The translations under genes were made by a program, and so were the position numbers. The notes beneath the pieces are model-generated. The model made no database searches. It was not told the DNA's origin and saw nothing but the letters and a program-made list of their open reading frames with translations. Source: Thermoanaerobacterales bacterium (GTDB lineage: Bacteria > Actinomycetota > Acidimicrobiia > Acidimicrobiales > JACDCH01). Taken from it: a stretch of 13,324 bases of DNA. The stretch is taken from NCBI GenBank assembly GCA_017577565.1, contig PKRH01000101.1, positions 1 to 13,324 of the forward strand. The letters run 5' to 3'. Below are positions 6,639 through 13,295 of the stretch, piece after piece; the stretch's first letter is position 1, and each line of letters opens with the position of its first letter.

Positions 6639-7039
6639 TGGCGAAGCCCAAGTCGGCAGGGGGGCGCCGCCCCCGCAAGCGCGAGCGCAAGAACGTCACG
6701 CACGGCATCGCGCACATCAAGAGCAGCTTCAACAACACGATCATCACCTTCACCGACCAGGCCGGGAACGTGCTGTCGTGGGCCTCGGCCGGCAACGTCG
6801 GGTTCAAGGGCTCGCGCAAGTCGACGCCCTACGCCGCGCAGACCGCCGCCGAGGCCGCCGCCCGCCGGGCGATGGAGCACGGTGTCCGCAAGGTCGACGT
6901 GCAGGTCAAGGGCCCGGGGTCGGGGCGCGAGACGGCCATCCGCTCGATCCAGAACGTCGGCATCGAGGTCACCGGCATCAAGGACGTCACCCCTGTCCCC
7001 CACAACGGCTGCCGCCCGCCGAAGCGGCGCCGCGTCTGA
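6638..7039 (+). CDS. rpsK: Small-subunit ribosomal protein S11 (uS11)
   Basis: The 133-residue protein has a basic N-terminal arm (RRPRKRERKNVTHGIAHIKS), then SFNNTIITFTDQAGNVLSWA, GFKGSRKSTPYAAQ, KGPGSGRETAIRSIQ and the C-terminal VTPVPHNGCRPPKRRRV. These are the uS11 signatures throughout. S11 lies on the 30S platform and contacts 16S rRNA near the mRNA exit region. Its start codon overlaps the rpsM stop by one base, with no independent Shine-Dalgarno needed if translation is coupled. It is followed by rpsD after 12 bp. Confidence 0.97.
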   Translation: MAKPKSAGGRRPRKRERKNVTHGIAHIKSSFNNTIITFTDQAGNVLSWASAGNVGFKGSRKSTPYAAQTAAEAAARRAMEHGVRKVDVQVKGPGSGRETAIRSIQNVGIEVTGIKDVTPVPHNGCRPPKRRRV

Positions 7040-7051
7040 GGTAACCCACGC

Positions 7052-7666
7052 ATGTCGCGCTACACCGGACCCAAGGCACGCATCTCCCGCCGCCTCGGCA
7101 CCAACATCTGGGGCACGGCGGGCGAGAGCCGGGCGCTCGAGCGCCGGCCCTACCCGCCGGGCGAGCACGGCCGCAGCCGCCGGCGCAACGCCAGCGAGTA
7201 CCTGCTGCAGCTCCAGGAGAAGCAGAAGGCCCGCTTCACCTACGGCCTCAACGAGCGCCAGTTCCGCAACCTCTTCGAGGAGGCGAACCGGCGCAAGGGC
7301 GTCACCGGCGAGCTGATGCTCCAGCTGCTCGAGCGGCGCCTGGACAACATCGTCTACCGGGCGGGGTGGGCCTCGACCCGGCCCCAGGCCCGGCAGTTCG
7401 TCAGCCACGGGCACATCAACGTCAACGGCAAGCGGGTGAACATCCCCAGCTACCGGGTCCGCAAGGGCGACGTCATCTCGCTGCGCCCCAAGGCGCGCCA
7501 GATGGTCCAGATCCAGTGGAACCGCGACGTGCTGGCGCGCACGCCACCGGCGTGGCTCGACGTCGAGGACGACGGCAACGCGGTGCGGGTGCGCGAGTAC
7601 CCCGTGCGCGAGCAGATCGACGTGCCCGTGCGCGAGCAGCTCATCGTCGAGCTCTACAGCAAGTAG
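7052..7666 (+). CDS. rpsD: Small-subunit ribosomal protein S4 (uS4, zinc-free type)
   Basis: This 204-residue protein has the S4 N-terminal domain (RYTGPKARISRRLGTNIWG) and then the S4 RNA-binding domain near residues 94-155 (RRLDNIVYRAGWA, QARQFVSHGHINVNGKRVN, YRVRKGDVISLR). The four N-terminal cysteines of the zinc form are absent, so it is the C- type. S4 nucleates 30S body assembly, forms part of the mRNA entry site, and in some bacteria represses its own operon; I found no such site here. GAGGT, overlapping the rpsK stop, lies 9 nt before the ATG. The gap to rpoA is 37 bp. Confidence 0.97.
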   Translation: MSRYTGPKARISRRLGTNIWGTAGESRALERRPYPPGEHGRSRRRNASEYLLQLQEKQKARFTYGLNERQFRNLFEEANRRKGVTGELMLQLLERRLDNIVYRAGWASTRPQARQFVSHGHINVNGKRVNIPSYRVRKGDVISLRPKARQMVQIQWNRDVLARTPPAWLDVEDDGNAVRVREYPVREQIDVPVREQLIVELYSK

Positions 7667-7703
7667 TCCCCCAACGACCCGTCAGCTACGAGGGAGCCTC
7701 CCG

Positions 7704-8642
7704 ATGCTGGTCATGCAGCGGCCCACGGTCGAGCCGATCGACGAGGAACAGGACAACCGCCAGCGGTTCGCGATCGGTCCGCTCGACCCCGGCTTCGGCC
7801 ACACCCTCGGCAACGCGCTGCGCCGGACGCTCCTGTCGTCGATCCCCGGCGCGGCGATCACCCAGGTGCGCTTCGACGACGCCCTCCACGAGTTCGACAC
7901 CATCCCGGGCGTCGTCGAGGACGTCACCGACATCATCCTCAACCTCAAGGACATCGTGCTCGTCTGCCACAGCGACGAGCCGGTGACCCTGCGGCTCGAC
8001 GTGCGCGGCCCGGCGGACGTGACCGCCAAGGACATCCAGGTCACCTCCGACGTGGAGATCCTCAACGGCGACCTCCACCTGGCCACGCTCAACAAGTCGG
8101 GCCGACTGGCCGCGGACATCACCGTCGCCCGCGGCCGCGGCTACCGGTCGGCGGAGGCGAACAAGACCTCCGACACGATCGGTGTCATCCCGGTCGACTC
8201 GATCTTCTCGCCGGTGCGGCGGGTCGCCTTCGAGGTCGAGCCCGCCCGCGTCGAGCAGTCCACCGAGTACGACCGGCTGGTCATCGACATCGAGACCGAC
8301 GGTTCCGTCTCGCCCCGCGACGCGCTGGCCTCGGCCGGCGACACGCTGCGGTCGCTGGTCGGCCTCGTCGCCGACATGAGCGACGAGCCGCAGGGCCTCG
8401 AGCTGGGCGAGCTCCCGGTCACGAGCGCCGGCTCGCCCGACCTCGACCTGCCGATCGAGGACCTCGACCTCTCCGAGCGCCCCCGCAACTGCCTGAAGCG
8501 GGCGCAGATCAACACGATCGGCGAGCTCGTCACCAAGACCGAGGACGACCTGCTGGCCATCACCAACTTCGGCCAGAAGTCGCTCGACGAGGTCGTCGCC
8601 AAGCTGGACGAGCGGGGCCTCTCCCTGCGCACGAAGGACTAG
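7704..8642 (+). CDS. rpoA: DNA-directed RNA polymerase subunit alpha
   Basis: The 312-residue protein shows both alpha domains. The N-terminal dimerisation domain includes FGHTLGNALRRTLLSSIPGA and FDTIPGVVEDVTDIILNLK and scaffolds beta and beta'. After a linker near residues 230-245, the C-terminal domain runs LPIEDLDLSERPRNCLKRAQ to NFGQKSLDEVVAKLDERGLS; R259 and N262 align with the E. coli UP-element and activator contacts R265 and N268. AGGGAG seven bases upstream supports the ATG at 7704 over an internal Met at codon 4. The protein ends soon after GLSLRTKD, shorter than the ~340-residue Streptomyces form. It is followed two bases later by rplQ. Confidence 0.98.
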   Translation: MLVMQRPTVEPIDEEQDNRQRFAIGPLDPGFGHTLGNALRRTLLSSIPGAAITQVRFDDALHEFDTIPGVVEDVTDIILNLKDIVLVCHSDEPVTLRLDVRGPADVTAKDIQVTSDVEILNGDLHLATLNKSGRLAADITVARGRGYRSAEANKTSDTIGVIPVDSIFSPVRRVAFEVEPARVEQSTEYDRLVIDIETDGSVSPRDALASAGDTLRSLVGLVADMSDEPQGLELGELPVTSAGSPDLDLPIEDLDLSERPRNCLKRAQINTIGELVTKTEDDLLAITNFGQKSLDEVVAKLDERGLSLRTKD

Positions 8643-8644
8643 CC

Positions 8645-9016
8645 ATGCCCGCCAAGCCAAAGAAGGGCCGCCGGTTCGGCGGCAGCGCCGCGCACCAGCG
8701 GCTGATGATGGCCAACCTGGCCGCCAGCCTCTTCGCCGCCGAGGGCATCGTCACGACCGAGGCCAAGGCCAAGGCGCTGCGGCCCATCGCCGAGAAGCTC
8801 ATCACCAAGGCGCGCAAGGCCGACGCGAACCCCGAGCAGCGGCTCCACCAGATCCGCCAGGTCGTGGCCTTCCTCGGCGACCGCGAGATGACGCACAAGC
8901 TCTTCACCGAGATCGGCCCGCGCTACGCCGACCGCAACGGCGGCTACACGCGGATCCTCAAGCTCGGGCCGCGCCAGGGCGACAACGCGCCCATGGCCCG
9001 CATCGAGCTCGTCTGA
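8645..9016 (+). CDS. rplQ: Large-subunit ribosomal protein L17 (bL17)
   Basis: The 123-residue protein shows the bL17 hallmarks GRRFGGSAAHQRLMMANLAA, IVTTEAKAKALRPIAEKLIT and GGYTRILKLGPRQGDNAPMA. L17 binds domain III of 23S rRNA near the peptide exit tunnel. It begins two bases after the rpoA stop, with GAAGGA inside the rpoA 3' end acting as the likely ribosome-binding site, so the pair is tightly coupled. The family core is complete and it lacks the long Ala/Glu-rich C-terminal extension common in Streptomyces and mycobacteria. It is the last ribosomal gene before truA. Confidence 0.97.
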   Translation: MPAKPKKGRRFGGSAAHQRLMMANLAASLFAAEGIVTTEAKAKALRPIAEKLITKARKADANPEQRLHQIRQVVAFLGDREMTHKLFTEIGPRYADRNGGYTRILKLGPRQGDNAPMARIELV

Positions 9017-9041
9017 CGCGCCGCGCCGCACGCCGACGTCG

Positions 9042-9869
9042 GTGACGCTCTTCGAGCTGCCCGACAGCCCAGCGGCCCCCGAGGGGCCGCTGGTCCGCGT
9101 TCGCATGACCGTCGCCTACGACGGGTCGGGCTTCCACGGGTTCGCCCCCAACCCCGGCGTCGAGACCGTCGGCGGCACGCTGGCGGCGGCCATCGAGCGC
9201 GTGCTGCGGGCGCCCGTCCAGCTCACCTGCGCCGGCCGCACCGACACCGGCGTGCACGCCTGGGGTCAGGTGGTCAGCTTCGACGCCCCGGCCGACCGCT
9301 TCGACCCGCTCGTGCTGCAGCGGTCGGTCAACCGGCTGTGCGGCCCCCGCATCGTCGCCCGCGAGGTGGCCCGGGCGCCCGACGACTTCGACGCCCGCCG
9401 CTCGGCGGTCAGCCGCACCTATCGGTACACGGTGCTCAACCGCCCGGTGCCCGACCCGTTCCTCGCCCACGTGTCATGGCACGTCGACGAGCCCCTCGAC
9501 CTCGATCTGCTGCGGCTGGGGAGCGACCCGTTCGTCGGCGAGCACGACTTCTCGGCGTTCTGCCGCCGCCCCCGGCACCGCGACGGCTCGCCGGCGTCGC
9601 TCGTGCGCCGGGTGCTGCGCGCCGGCTGGGACGACCTCGGCGACGGCGTGCTGCGCTTCGAGATCCAGGCCAACGCCTTCTGCCACCAGATGATCCGCAG
9701 CATCGTCGGCACGCTGGTCGACGTGGGCGCGGGGCGGCGCCGCCCCGGCGAGGTGCTCGGCATCCTGGCCAGCCGCGACCGCGCCCGGGCCTCACAGCTC
9801 GCGCCGCCCCAGGGCCTGTGCCTGTGGGCGGTCGAGTACCCCGACGAGGCGCTGCGGCCCCTGCCCTGA
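9042..9869 (+). CDS. truA: tRNA pseudouridine(38-40) synthase TruA
   Basis: TruA converts uridines 38-40 of the tRNA anticodon stem-loop to pseudouridine. The 275-residue protein has AYDGSGFHGFAPN near the N-terminus, CAGRTDTGVHAWGQV with the catalytic D68, SRTYRYTVLNRP, HDFSAFCR and the C-terminal NAFCHQMIRSIVGTLVDVG. All match the family. GTG 9042 is preferred because residues 17-21 (LVRVR) continue the first beta strand; ATG 9105 would cut that strand short. Neither start has a Shine-Dalgarno. The gene follows rplQ by 25 bp, the common actinobacterial order. A perfect 11-bp hairpin lies inside codons 10-18 and may reduce read-through from the ribosomal operon. The 3' end converges on a PAP2 gene 10 bp away. 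Confidence 0.95.
   Translation: MTLFELPDSPAAPEGPLVRVRMTVAYDGSGFHGFAPNPGVETVGGTLAAAIERVLRAPVQLTCAGRTDTGVHAWGQVVSFDAPADRFDPLVLQRSVNRLCGPRIVAREVARAPDDFDARRSAVSRTYRYTVLNRPVPDPFLAHVSWHVDEPLDLDLLRLGSDPFVGEHDFSAFCRRPRHRDGSPASLVRRVLRAGWDDLGDGVLRFEIQANAFCHQMIRSIVGTLVDVGAGRRRPGEVLGILASRDRARASQLAPPQGLCLWAVEYPDEALRPLP
9069..9093 (+). terminator. Perfect 11-bp hairpin at the rplQ-truA border
   Basis: CCAGCGGCCCC (9069-9079) pairs exactly with GGGGCCGCTGG (9083-9093) across a 3-nt CGA loop, 53 bp after the rplQ stop. This is the place where the alpha operon would end. No T run follows, so it may be a U-less terminator, an attenuator or an RNA-processing site. It lies inside the truA frame if GTG 9042 is the start, and upstream of the gene if ATG 9105 is. 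Confidence 0.45.
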
Positions 9870-9879
9870 TCGGCGGCGG

Positions 9880-10620
9880 TCAGGCGGCGGCCTCGGGGCC
9901 GGCGCCGGCGTCGGCGCGCCGCCCCGGCCACGGGCCGGCCACGCCGAAGACCGCCAGCGCGACCGCGCCGCAGGCGGTGCCCAACCCCGCGCCCCCGACG
10001 ACGTCGAGGGGCAGGTGGACGCCCACGTGCACGCGGGCGACGCCCACCAGGGCGGCGAGCGGGTAGGGCAGCAGCCGCCACCGCCCCGGCAGCACGGCGA
10101 CCAGCGTCGTCGCCAGGGCGAAGCCCACCGCCGTGTGGCCCGACACGAACCCGTTGCTCTCGCGCCACCCCTCGCGCAGCTCGACGCCGTGCAGCAGCTC
10201 GACCGGGCGCCCCCGGCCGGCCGTCTCCTTGACCAGCCAGGCGCCGACCCAGGCGAGCGCCACCGCCGACGCCGTGGCCGCCGCCGGCTGCCAGCGGCGG
10301 CCCACGACGAGCACCGCGACGGCGCACGCCAGCCCCACCGTCGTCGTGCCCGCCTGCATGACGGGCCACAGCGGCCAGCGCAGCCGGTCGGGCCAGCCGT
10401 TCACCGTCCGGAACAGCGACTCCTCCCACCCGGGCACCACCTGGACGGGGTCGCCGAGCAGCAGCCAGGACACGGCGAGGGCGACCACGCCGGCGCCGGC
10501 CAGGGCGAGGGCGGTCGTGCCCGCCATGCCCCGGCGGCGGGCGGCCGGGGCGTCCTCGGGTCGCTCCTCCGGCTCCCGGGCGCCGGCCGGCGGCGTGGGC
10601 GAGGGGTGCGTCTCGGACAT
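9880..10620 (-). CDS. PAP2 superfamily membrane phosphatase
   Basis: The 246-residue protein has the three-part PAP2 signature: KETAGRGRP (K131, R138, P139), SGHT (S160, H162) and RVHVGVHLPLD (R196, H202, D206). These form the phospho-histidine active site shared by lipid phosphate and undecaprenyl-diphosphate phosphatases. About 50 polar, Pro/Glu-rich N-terminal residues precede several hydrophobic segments (such as ALALAGAGVVALAVSWLLL), so it is a multi-pass membrane protein with the active site probably facing outwards. ATG 10620 has only a weak GGCGG upstream; longer in-frame starts would add an Arg-rich leader that is just shadow sequence. The gene is antisense to, and inserted between, truA and rplM. 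The substrate is unknown; a lipid phosphate or undecaprenyl pyrophosphate is plausible. Confidence 0.88.
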   Translation of the reverse strand: MSETHPSPTPPAGAREPEERPEDAPAARRRGMAGTTALALAGAGVVALAVSWLLLGDPVQVVPGWEESLFRTVNGWPDRLRWPLWPVMQAGTTTVGLACAVAVLVVGRRWQPAAATASAVALAWVGAWLVKETAGRGRPVELLHGVELREGWRESNGFVSGHTAVGFALATTLVAVLPGRWRLLPYPLAALVGVARVHVGVHLPLDVVGGAGLGTACGAVALAVFGVAGPWPGRRADAGAGPEAAA

Positions 10621-10748
10621 CGGGCCGCCAGCGTCGCGCACGCCGGGGACCGCGCGCCCACCGGGTGCCCCGGGCGGCCGCCGCGGCCGGCTACGCTGTC
10701 CGGCGGTCGCCGTCCCGGCACGGCGCGCGGCCGTGCGCCCGGCGCACG

Positions 10749-10779
10749 TTTGCCGTCGGGACCGCCGTGGCCGTAGGCT
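10749..10779 (+). promoter_or_regulatory. Promoter of rplM-rpsI
   Basis: TTTGCC (10749-10754) and TAGGCT (10774-10779) lie 19 bp apart, or 18 bp if the -35 is read as TTGCCG. The seven bases GTTTGCC are identical to the element before infA, and the -10 is of the same type. Transcription would start near 10786, about 70 nt before the rplM start. Confidence 0.5.
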
Positions 10780-10792
10780 TGTCCGTCGCCCT

Positions 10793-10820
10793 CGCCGCGC
10801 CGCGCCCCGCGCGCGCGGCG
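10793..10820 (+). other. Structured rplM leader (CGCCGCGC / GCGCGGCG hairpin)
   Basis: CGCCGCGC (10793-10800) pairs perfectly with GCGCGGCG (10813-10820) over a 12-nt loop, starting a few bases after the predicted transcription start. In E. coli, L13 represses rplM-rpsI through an mRNA leader, so a structured leader here could serve feedback. The run is almost pure G+C, other pairings exist, and the fold may be incidental. Confidence 0.25.
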
Positions 10821-10842
10821 GTCGCACCCCGAGCACTCCATG

Positions 10843-10849
10843 AAGGTGG
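10843..10849 (+). promoter_or_regulatory. Shine-Dalgarno sequence that favours GTG 10855 for rplM
   Basis: AAGGTGG lies five bases before GTG 10855. It would be inside the coding region if translation began at ATG 10840, which has no Shine-Dalgarno of its own. Confidence 0.5.
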
Positions 10850-10854
10850 CACGC

Positions 10855-11307
10855 GTGCCCACGTACACCCCGAAAGCCTCAGAGATCCAGCGGGCCTGGT
10901 ACGTCGTGGACGCCGAGGGCATGGTCCTCGGTCGCCTGGCGAGCGAGGTCGCCCGCATCCTGCGGGGCAAGCACAAGCCGATCTTCTCGCCCCACATCGA
11001 CACCGGCGACCACGTCATCGTCGTGAACGCCGACAAGGTCGTGCTCACGGCGGGCAAGGCCGACCGCAAGGTCATCTGGCGGCACTCGGGCTACCCGGGC
11101 GGCATCCGCTCCGAGACCTTCGCCCAGCTGCACCGCCGCAAGCCGGAGGAGGCCGTCCGCCGGGCGGTGCGCGGCATGCTGCCGAAGAACCGCCTCGGCC
11201 GGCGCCAGCTCACCAAGCTGAAGGTCTACGCCGGCCCGACGCACCCGCACGCCGCCCAGAAGCCCCAGCCCCTCGAGGTGGCGCACGCCCGCCACCGCCC
11301 CGCCTGA
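10855..11307 (+). CDS. rplM: Large-subunit ribosomal protein L13 (uL13)
   Basis: The 150-residue product begins (M)PTYTPKASEIQRAWYVVDA and carries GRLASEVARILRGKHKP, HIDTGDHVIVVNADKV, RHSGYPGGIR, GMLPKNRLGRRQLTKLKVY and HPHAAQKPQPLEV, the full uL13 pattern. L13 is an early 50S assembly protein. GTG 10855 is preferred because AAGGTGG precedes it and the length then matches the usual ~147 residues; ATG 10840 would add five residues (MKVAR). A short His/Arg tail (AHARHRPA) follows the conserved end. rpsI follows after 21 bp in the universal rplM-rpsI pair. The function is certain, the start less so. Confidence 0.95.
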   Translation: MPTYTPKASEIQRAWYVVDAEGMVLGRLASEVARILRGKHKPIFSPHIDTGDHVIVVNADKVVLTAGKADRKVIWRHSGYPGGIRSETFAQLHRRKPEEAVRRAVRGMLPKNRLGRRQLTKLKVYAGPTHPHAAQKPQPLEVAHARHRPA

Positions 11308-11328
11308 CCACCAGAGGACGCCTGACCG

Positions 11329-11721
11329 ATGCCTGCTCCACTCGTGCAGACCACCGGCCGCCGCAAGGGCGCCGTCGCCCGCGTCCGGCTGCGCCCCGGC
11401 TCCGGGAAGATCACGATCAACGGTCGCGACCTCGAGAGCTACTTCCCGTCGCGGACGCACCGCATGATGCTCACCGAGCCGCTGCGGCTCACCGACACGG
11501 CCGAGGCCTACGACATCGACGCCACCCTGCGCGGCGGCGGCGTGTCCGGCCAGGCCGGGGCGCTCCGGCTCGGCATCGCCCGCGCGCTCGTCGAGCTCGA
11601 CCCCGAGCTGCGGGTCCCGCTCAAGCGGGCGGGCTTCCTCACCCGCGACCCGCGGGTGAAGGAGTCGAAGAAGTACGGCCTGAAGAAGGCCCGCAAGGCG
11701 CCGCAGTACAGCAAGCGCTGA
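11329..11721 (+). CDS. rpsI: Small-subunit ribosomal protein S9 (uS9)
   Basis: The 130-residue protein starts MPAPLVQTTGRRKGAVARVR and includes SGKITINGRDLESYF, GGGVSGQAGALRLGIARAL and the invariant C-terminus GLKKARKAPQYSKR. The terminal Ser-Lys-Arg reaches the anticodon loop of the P-site tRNA in the 30S head. GAGGA lies 10 nt before the ATG. It is the second gene of the rplM-rpsI unit, and a strong hairpin lies 32 bp after its stop, before glmM. Nothing about it is unusual. Confidence 0.97.
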   Translation: MPAPLVQTTGRRKGAVARVRLRPGSGKITINGRDLESYFPSRTHRMMLTEPLRLTDTAEAYDIDATLRGGGVSGQAGALRLGIARALVELDPELRVPLKRAGFLTRDPRVKESKKYGLKKARKAPQYSKR

Positions 11722-11753
11722 CCGCGGGCTGCACCGCCACGCGGGTCGTGTCG

Positions 11754-11781
11754 CTGGCCGGCTCCTGCGGGGGCCGGCCAG
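11754..11781 (+). terminator. Strong 12-bp hairpin between rpsI and glmM
   Basis: CTGGCCGGCTCC (11754-11765) and GGGGCCGGCCAG (11770-11781) pair over a TGCG tetraloop with 12 pairs, one of them a T-G wobble. It sits in the 97-bp gap after rpsI. It has no following T tract, so it could be a U-less terminator or an attenuator that lowers glmM expression relative to the ribosomal genes. Confidence 0.5.
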
Positions 11782-11818
11782 TGCCGTTGCCGGTGGCAGC
11801 GTTGGTCGAGGAGTCGCC

Positions 11819-13177
11819 GTGTTGAAGTTCGGGACCGATGGGGTGCGGGGCGTGGCCAACGCCGAGCTCACCCCGGAGCTGGCCCTCGCCCTGGGCCGGG
11901 CGGCCGCCCGGGTGCTGGGCGGCGACCGCTGCGCCGTCGGGCGCGACACCCGCCGGTCGGGCCCCATGCTCGAGGCCGCGCTGGCCGCCGGCCTGGCCAG
12001 CGAGGGCGTCGACGTCGTGCTGCTCGGCGTCGTGCCCACGCCGGCGGTGGCCTGGTGGTCGGCGTCCGAGGGCGCGCCGGCGGCGATGGTGTCGGCGTCG
12101 CACAACCCCTTCGCCGACAACGGCATCAAGCTGTTCGCGGCCGGCGGCCGCAAGCTGCCCGACGACGTCGAGCGCCGGCTCGAGGACGAGCTGCAGCGGC
12201 TGCTGCGCCTCCGGCCGGCGGACGACGGGGGCGAGGCCGGCGACCGCCCGGTCCCGACGGGCGCGGCGCTGGGCCGCATCGACGCCGCCGTGGGCGCCGA
12301 CGCCGGCTACCGGGCCGCGGTCGTCGCCTCGCTGGACGGGCGCCGCCTCGACGGGCTCCGGGCCGTCGTCGACTGCGCCAACGGCGCGGCCTCGGCCGTC
12401 GCCCCCCGGGTGCTGCGCGACCTCGGCGTCGAGGTCGAGGTGGTGAACGACCGGCCCGACGGCACGAACATCAACGACGGCTGCGGCTCGACCCACGTCG
12501 AGCGCCTCGGGCCGCTGGTGGCCGAGCGGGGCGCCGACCTGGGCATCGCCTTCGACGGCGACGCCGACCGCGTGCTGCTCGTCGACGCCGCGGGCCAGGT
12601 GGTCGACGGCGACCAGATCATCGCCATGTGCGCGATCGACCGCCACGAGCGGGGCGTGCTGGCCGGCGACAGCGTCGTCGTGACCGTCATGACCAACCTC
12701 GGGTTCCGGCAGGCGATGGAGAAGCGGGGCATCCGGGTGGTCGAGACCCGGGTCGGCGACCGTTACGTCCTCGAGGCCCTCGAGGCCGAGGGCCTGGCCC
12801 TCGGCGGCGAGCAGAGCGGCCACGTGATCTTCCGCGACCTGGCCACGACCGGCGACGGCCTCCTCACCGCCGTGCAGGTGCTCGACGTCGTCGTGCGCAC
12901 GGGCGTGCCGCTCGGCGAGCTCGCCGCCCGGTCGATGACCCGGCTGCCCCAGGTGCTCCGCAACGTGCGGGTCGCCCGCCGCGACCCGGCCATCGTCGAC
13001 CGGCTCGCCGCCGACATCGCCGCCGTCGAGGCCCGGCTGGGCGACCAGGGGCGGGTGCTCGTGCGACCGAGCGGCACCGAACCGCTCGTGCGGGTGATGG
13101 TCGAGGCGCCGACGGCCGCCGAGGCCGACGCCGCGGCCGCCGAGCTGGTGCGCGCCGTCGAGGCGCTGGGCGCCTGA
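11819..13177 (+). CDS. glmM: Phosphoglucosamine mutase GlmM
   Basis: GlmM converts glucosamine-6-phosphate to glucosamine-1-phosphate, the step before UDP-GlcNAc for peptidoglycan. The 452-residue protein has all four phosphohexomutase sites: SASHNP with the phosphorylated Ser S94, the Mg loop DGDADR (246-251), the sugar loop GGEQSGH (E331, S333) and the phosphate loop RPSGTEP (416-422). The N-terminus (M)LKFGTDGVRG and the length are typical. GTG 11819 follows GAGGAG by 5 nt; TTG at the next codon is also possible. It lies downstream of rpsI beyond a strong hairpin and upstream of a probable glmS, which supplies its substrate. Activation by phosphorylation of S94 is known for the family. Confidence 0.96.
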   Translation: MLKFGTDGVRGVANAELTPELALALGRAAARVLGGDRCAVGRDTRRSGPMLEAALAAGLASEGVDVVLLGVVPTPAVAWWSASEGAPAAMVSASHNPFADNGIKLFAAGGRKLPDDVERRLEDELQRLLRLRPADDGGEAGDRPVPTGAALGRIDAAVGADAGYRAAVVASLDGRRLDGLRAVVDCANGAASAVAPRVLRDLGVEVEVVNDRPDGTNINDGCGSTHVERLGPLVAERGADLGIAFDGDADRVLLVDAAGQVVDGDQIIAMCAIDRHERGVLAGDSVVVTVMTNLGFRQAMEKRGIRVVETRVGDRYVLEALEAEGLALGGEQSGHVIFRDLATTGDGLLTAVQVLDVVVRTGVPLGELAARSMTRLPQVLRNVRVARRDPAIVDRLAADIAAVEARLGDQGRVLVRPSGTEPLVRVMVEAPTAAEADAAAAELVRAVEALGA

Positions 13178-13185
13178 GCGGCGCC
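13169..13185 (+). terminator. GGCGCC hairpin overlapping the glmM stop
   Basis: GGCGCC (13169-13174) and GGCGCC (13180-13185) form a 6-bp stem with a 5-nt loop that contains the TGA stop. It is short and lacks a T tract, so it is at best a weak terminator. Confidence 0.25.
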
Positions 13186-13281
13186 GTCACGGGCGCGGGC
13201 GCGAACGCGGTCGTAGCCCTGCCGGCCGACGCGCCACGCACCGCGCGGGACGTCGACGGCGGGTGGGCGTCCGTCCGCCCC

Positions 13282-13287
13282 TAGACT
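13282..13287 (+). promoter_or_regulatory. -10 element for the right-edge gene (leaderless)
   Basis: TAGACT ends 8 nt before ATG 13296, so transcription should start at or next to the start codon. No Shine-Dalgarno lies between, in keeping with a leaderless mRNA. No convincing -35 is seen. Confidence 0.5.
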
Positions 13288-13295
13288 CGACGGCC

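Noticed and set aside
7691..7702. GGGAGCCTCCC palindrome overlapping the rpoA Shine-Dalgarno, as a translation switch
   Set aside because: The stem would be only 4 bp with a 3-nt loop, too small to claim regulation.
10691..10697. CTACGCT as an rplM or PAP2 promoter
   Set aside because: It has no partner -35 on either strand that I can see. It could be a weak element but there is no support.
10621..10836. N-terminal extension of the PAP2 protein up to 10836
   Set aside because: It is an Arg-rich leader without homology, running across the rplM promoter; ATG 10620 gives a normal-length protein.
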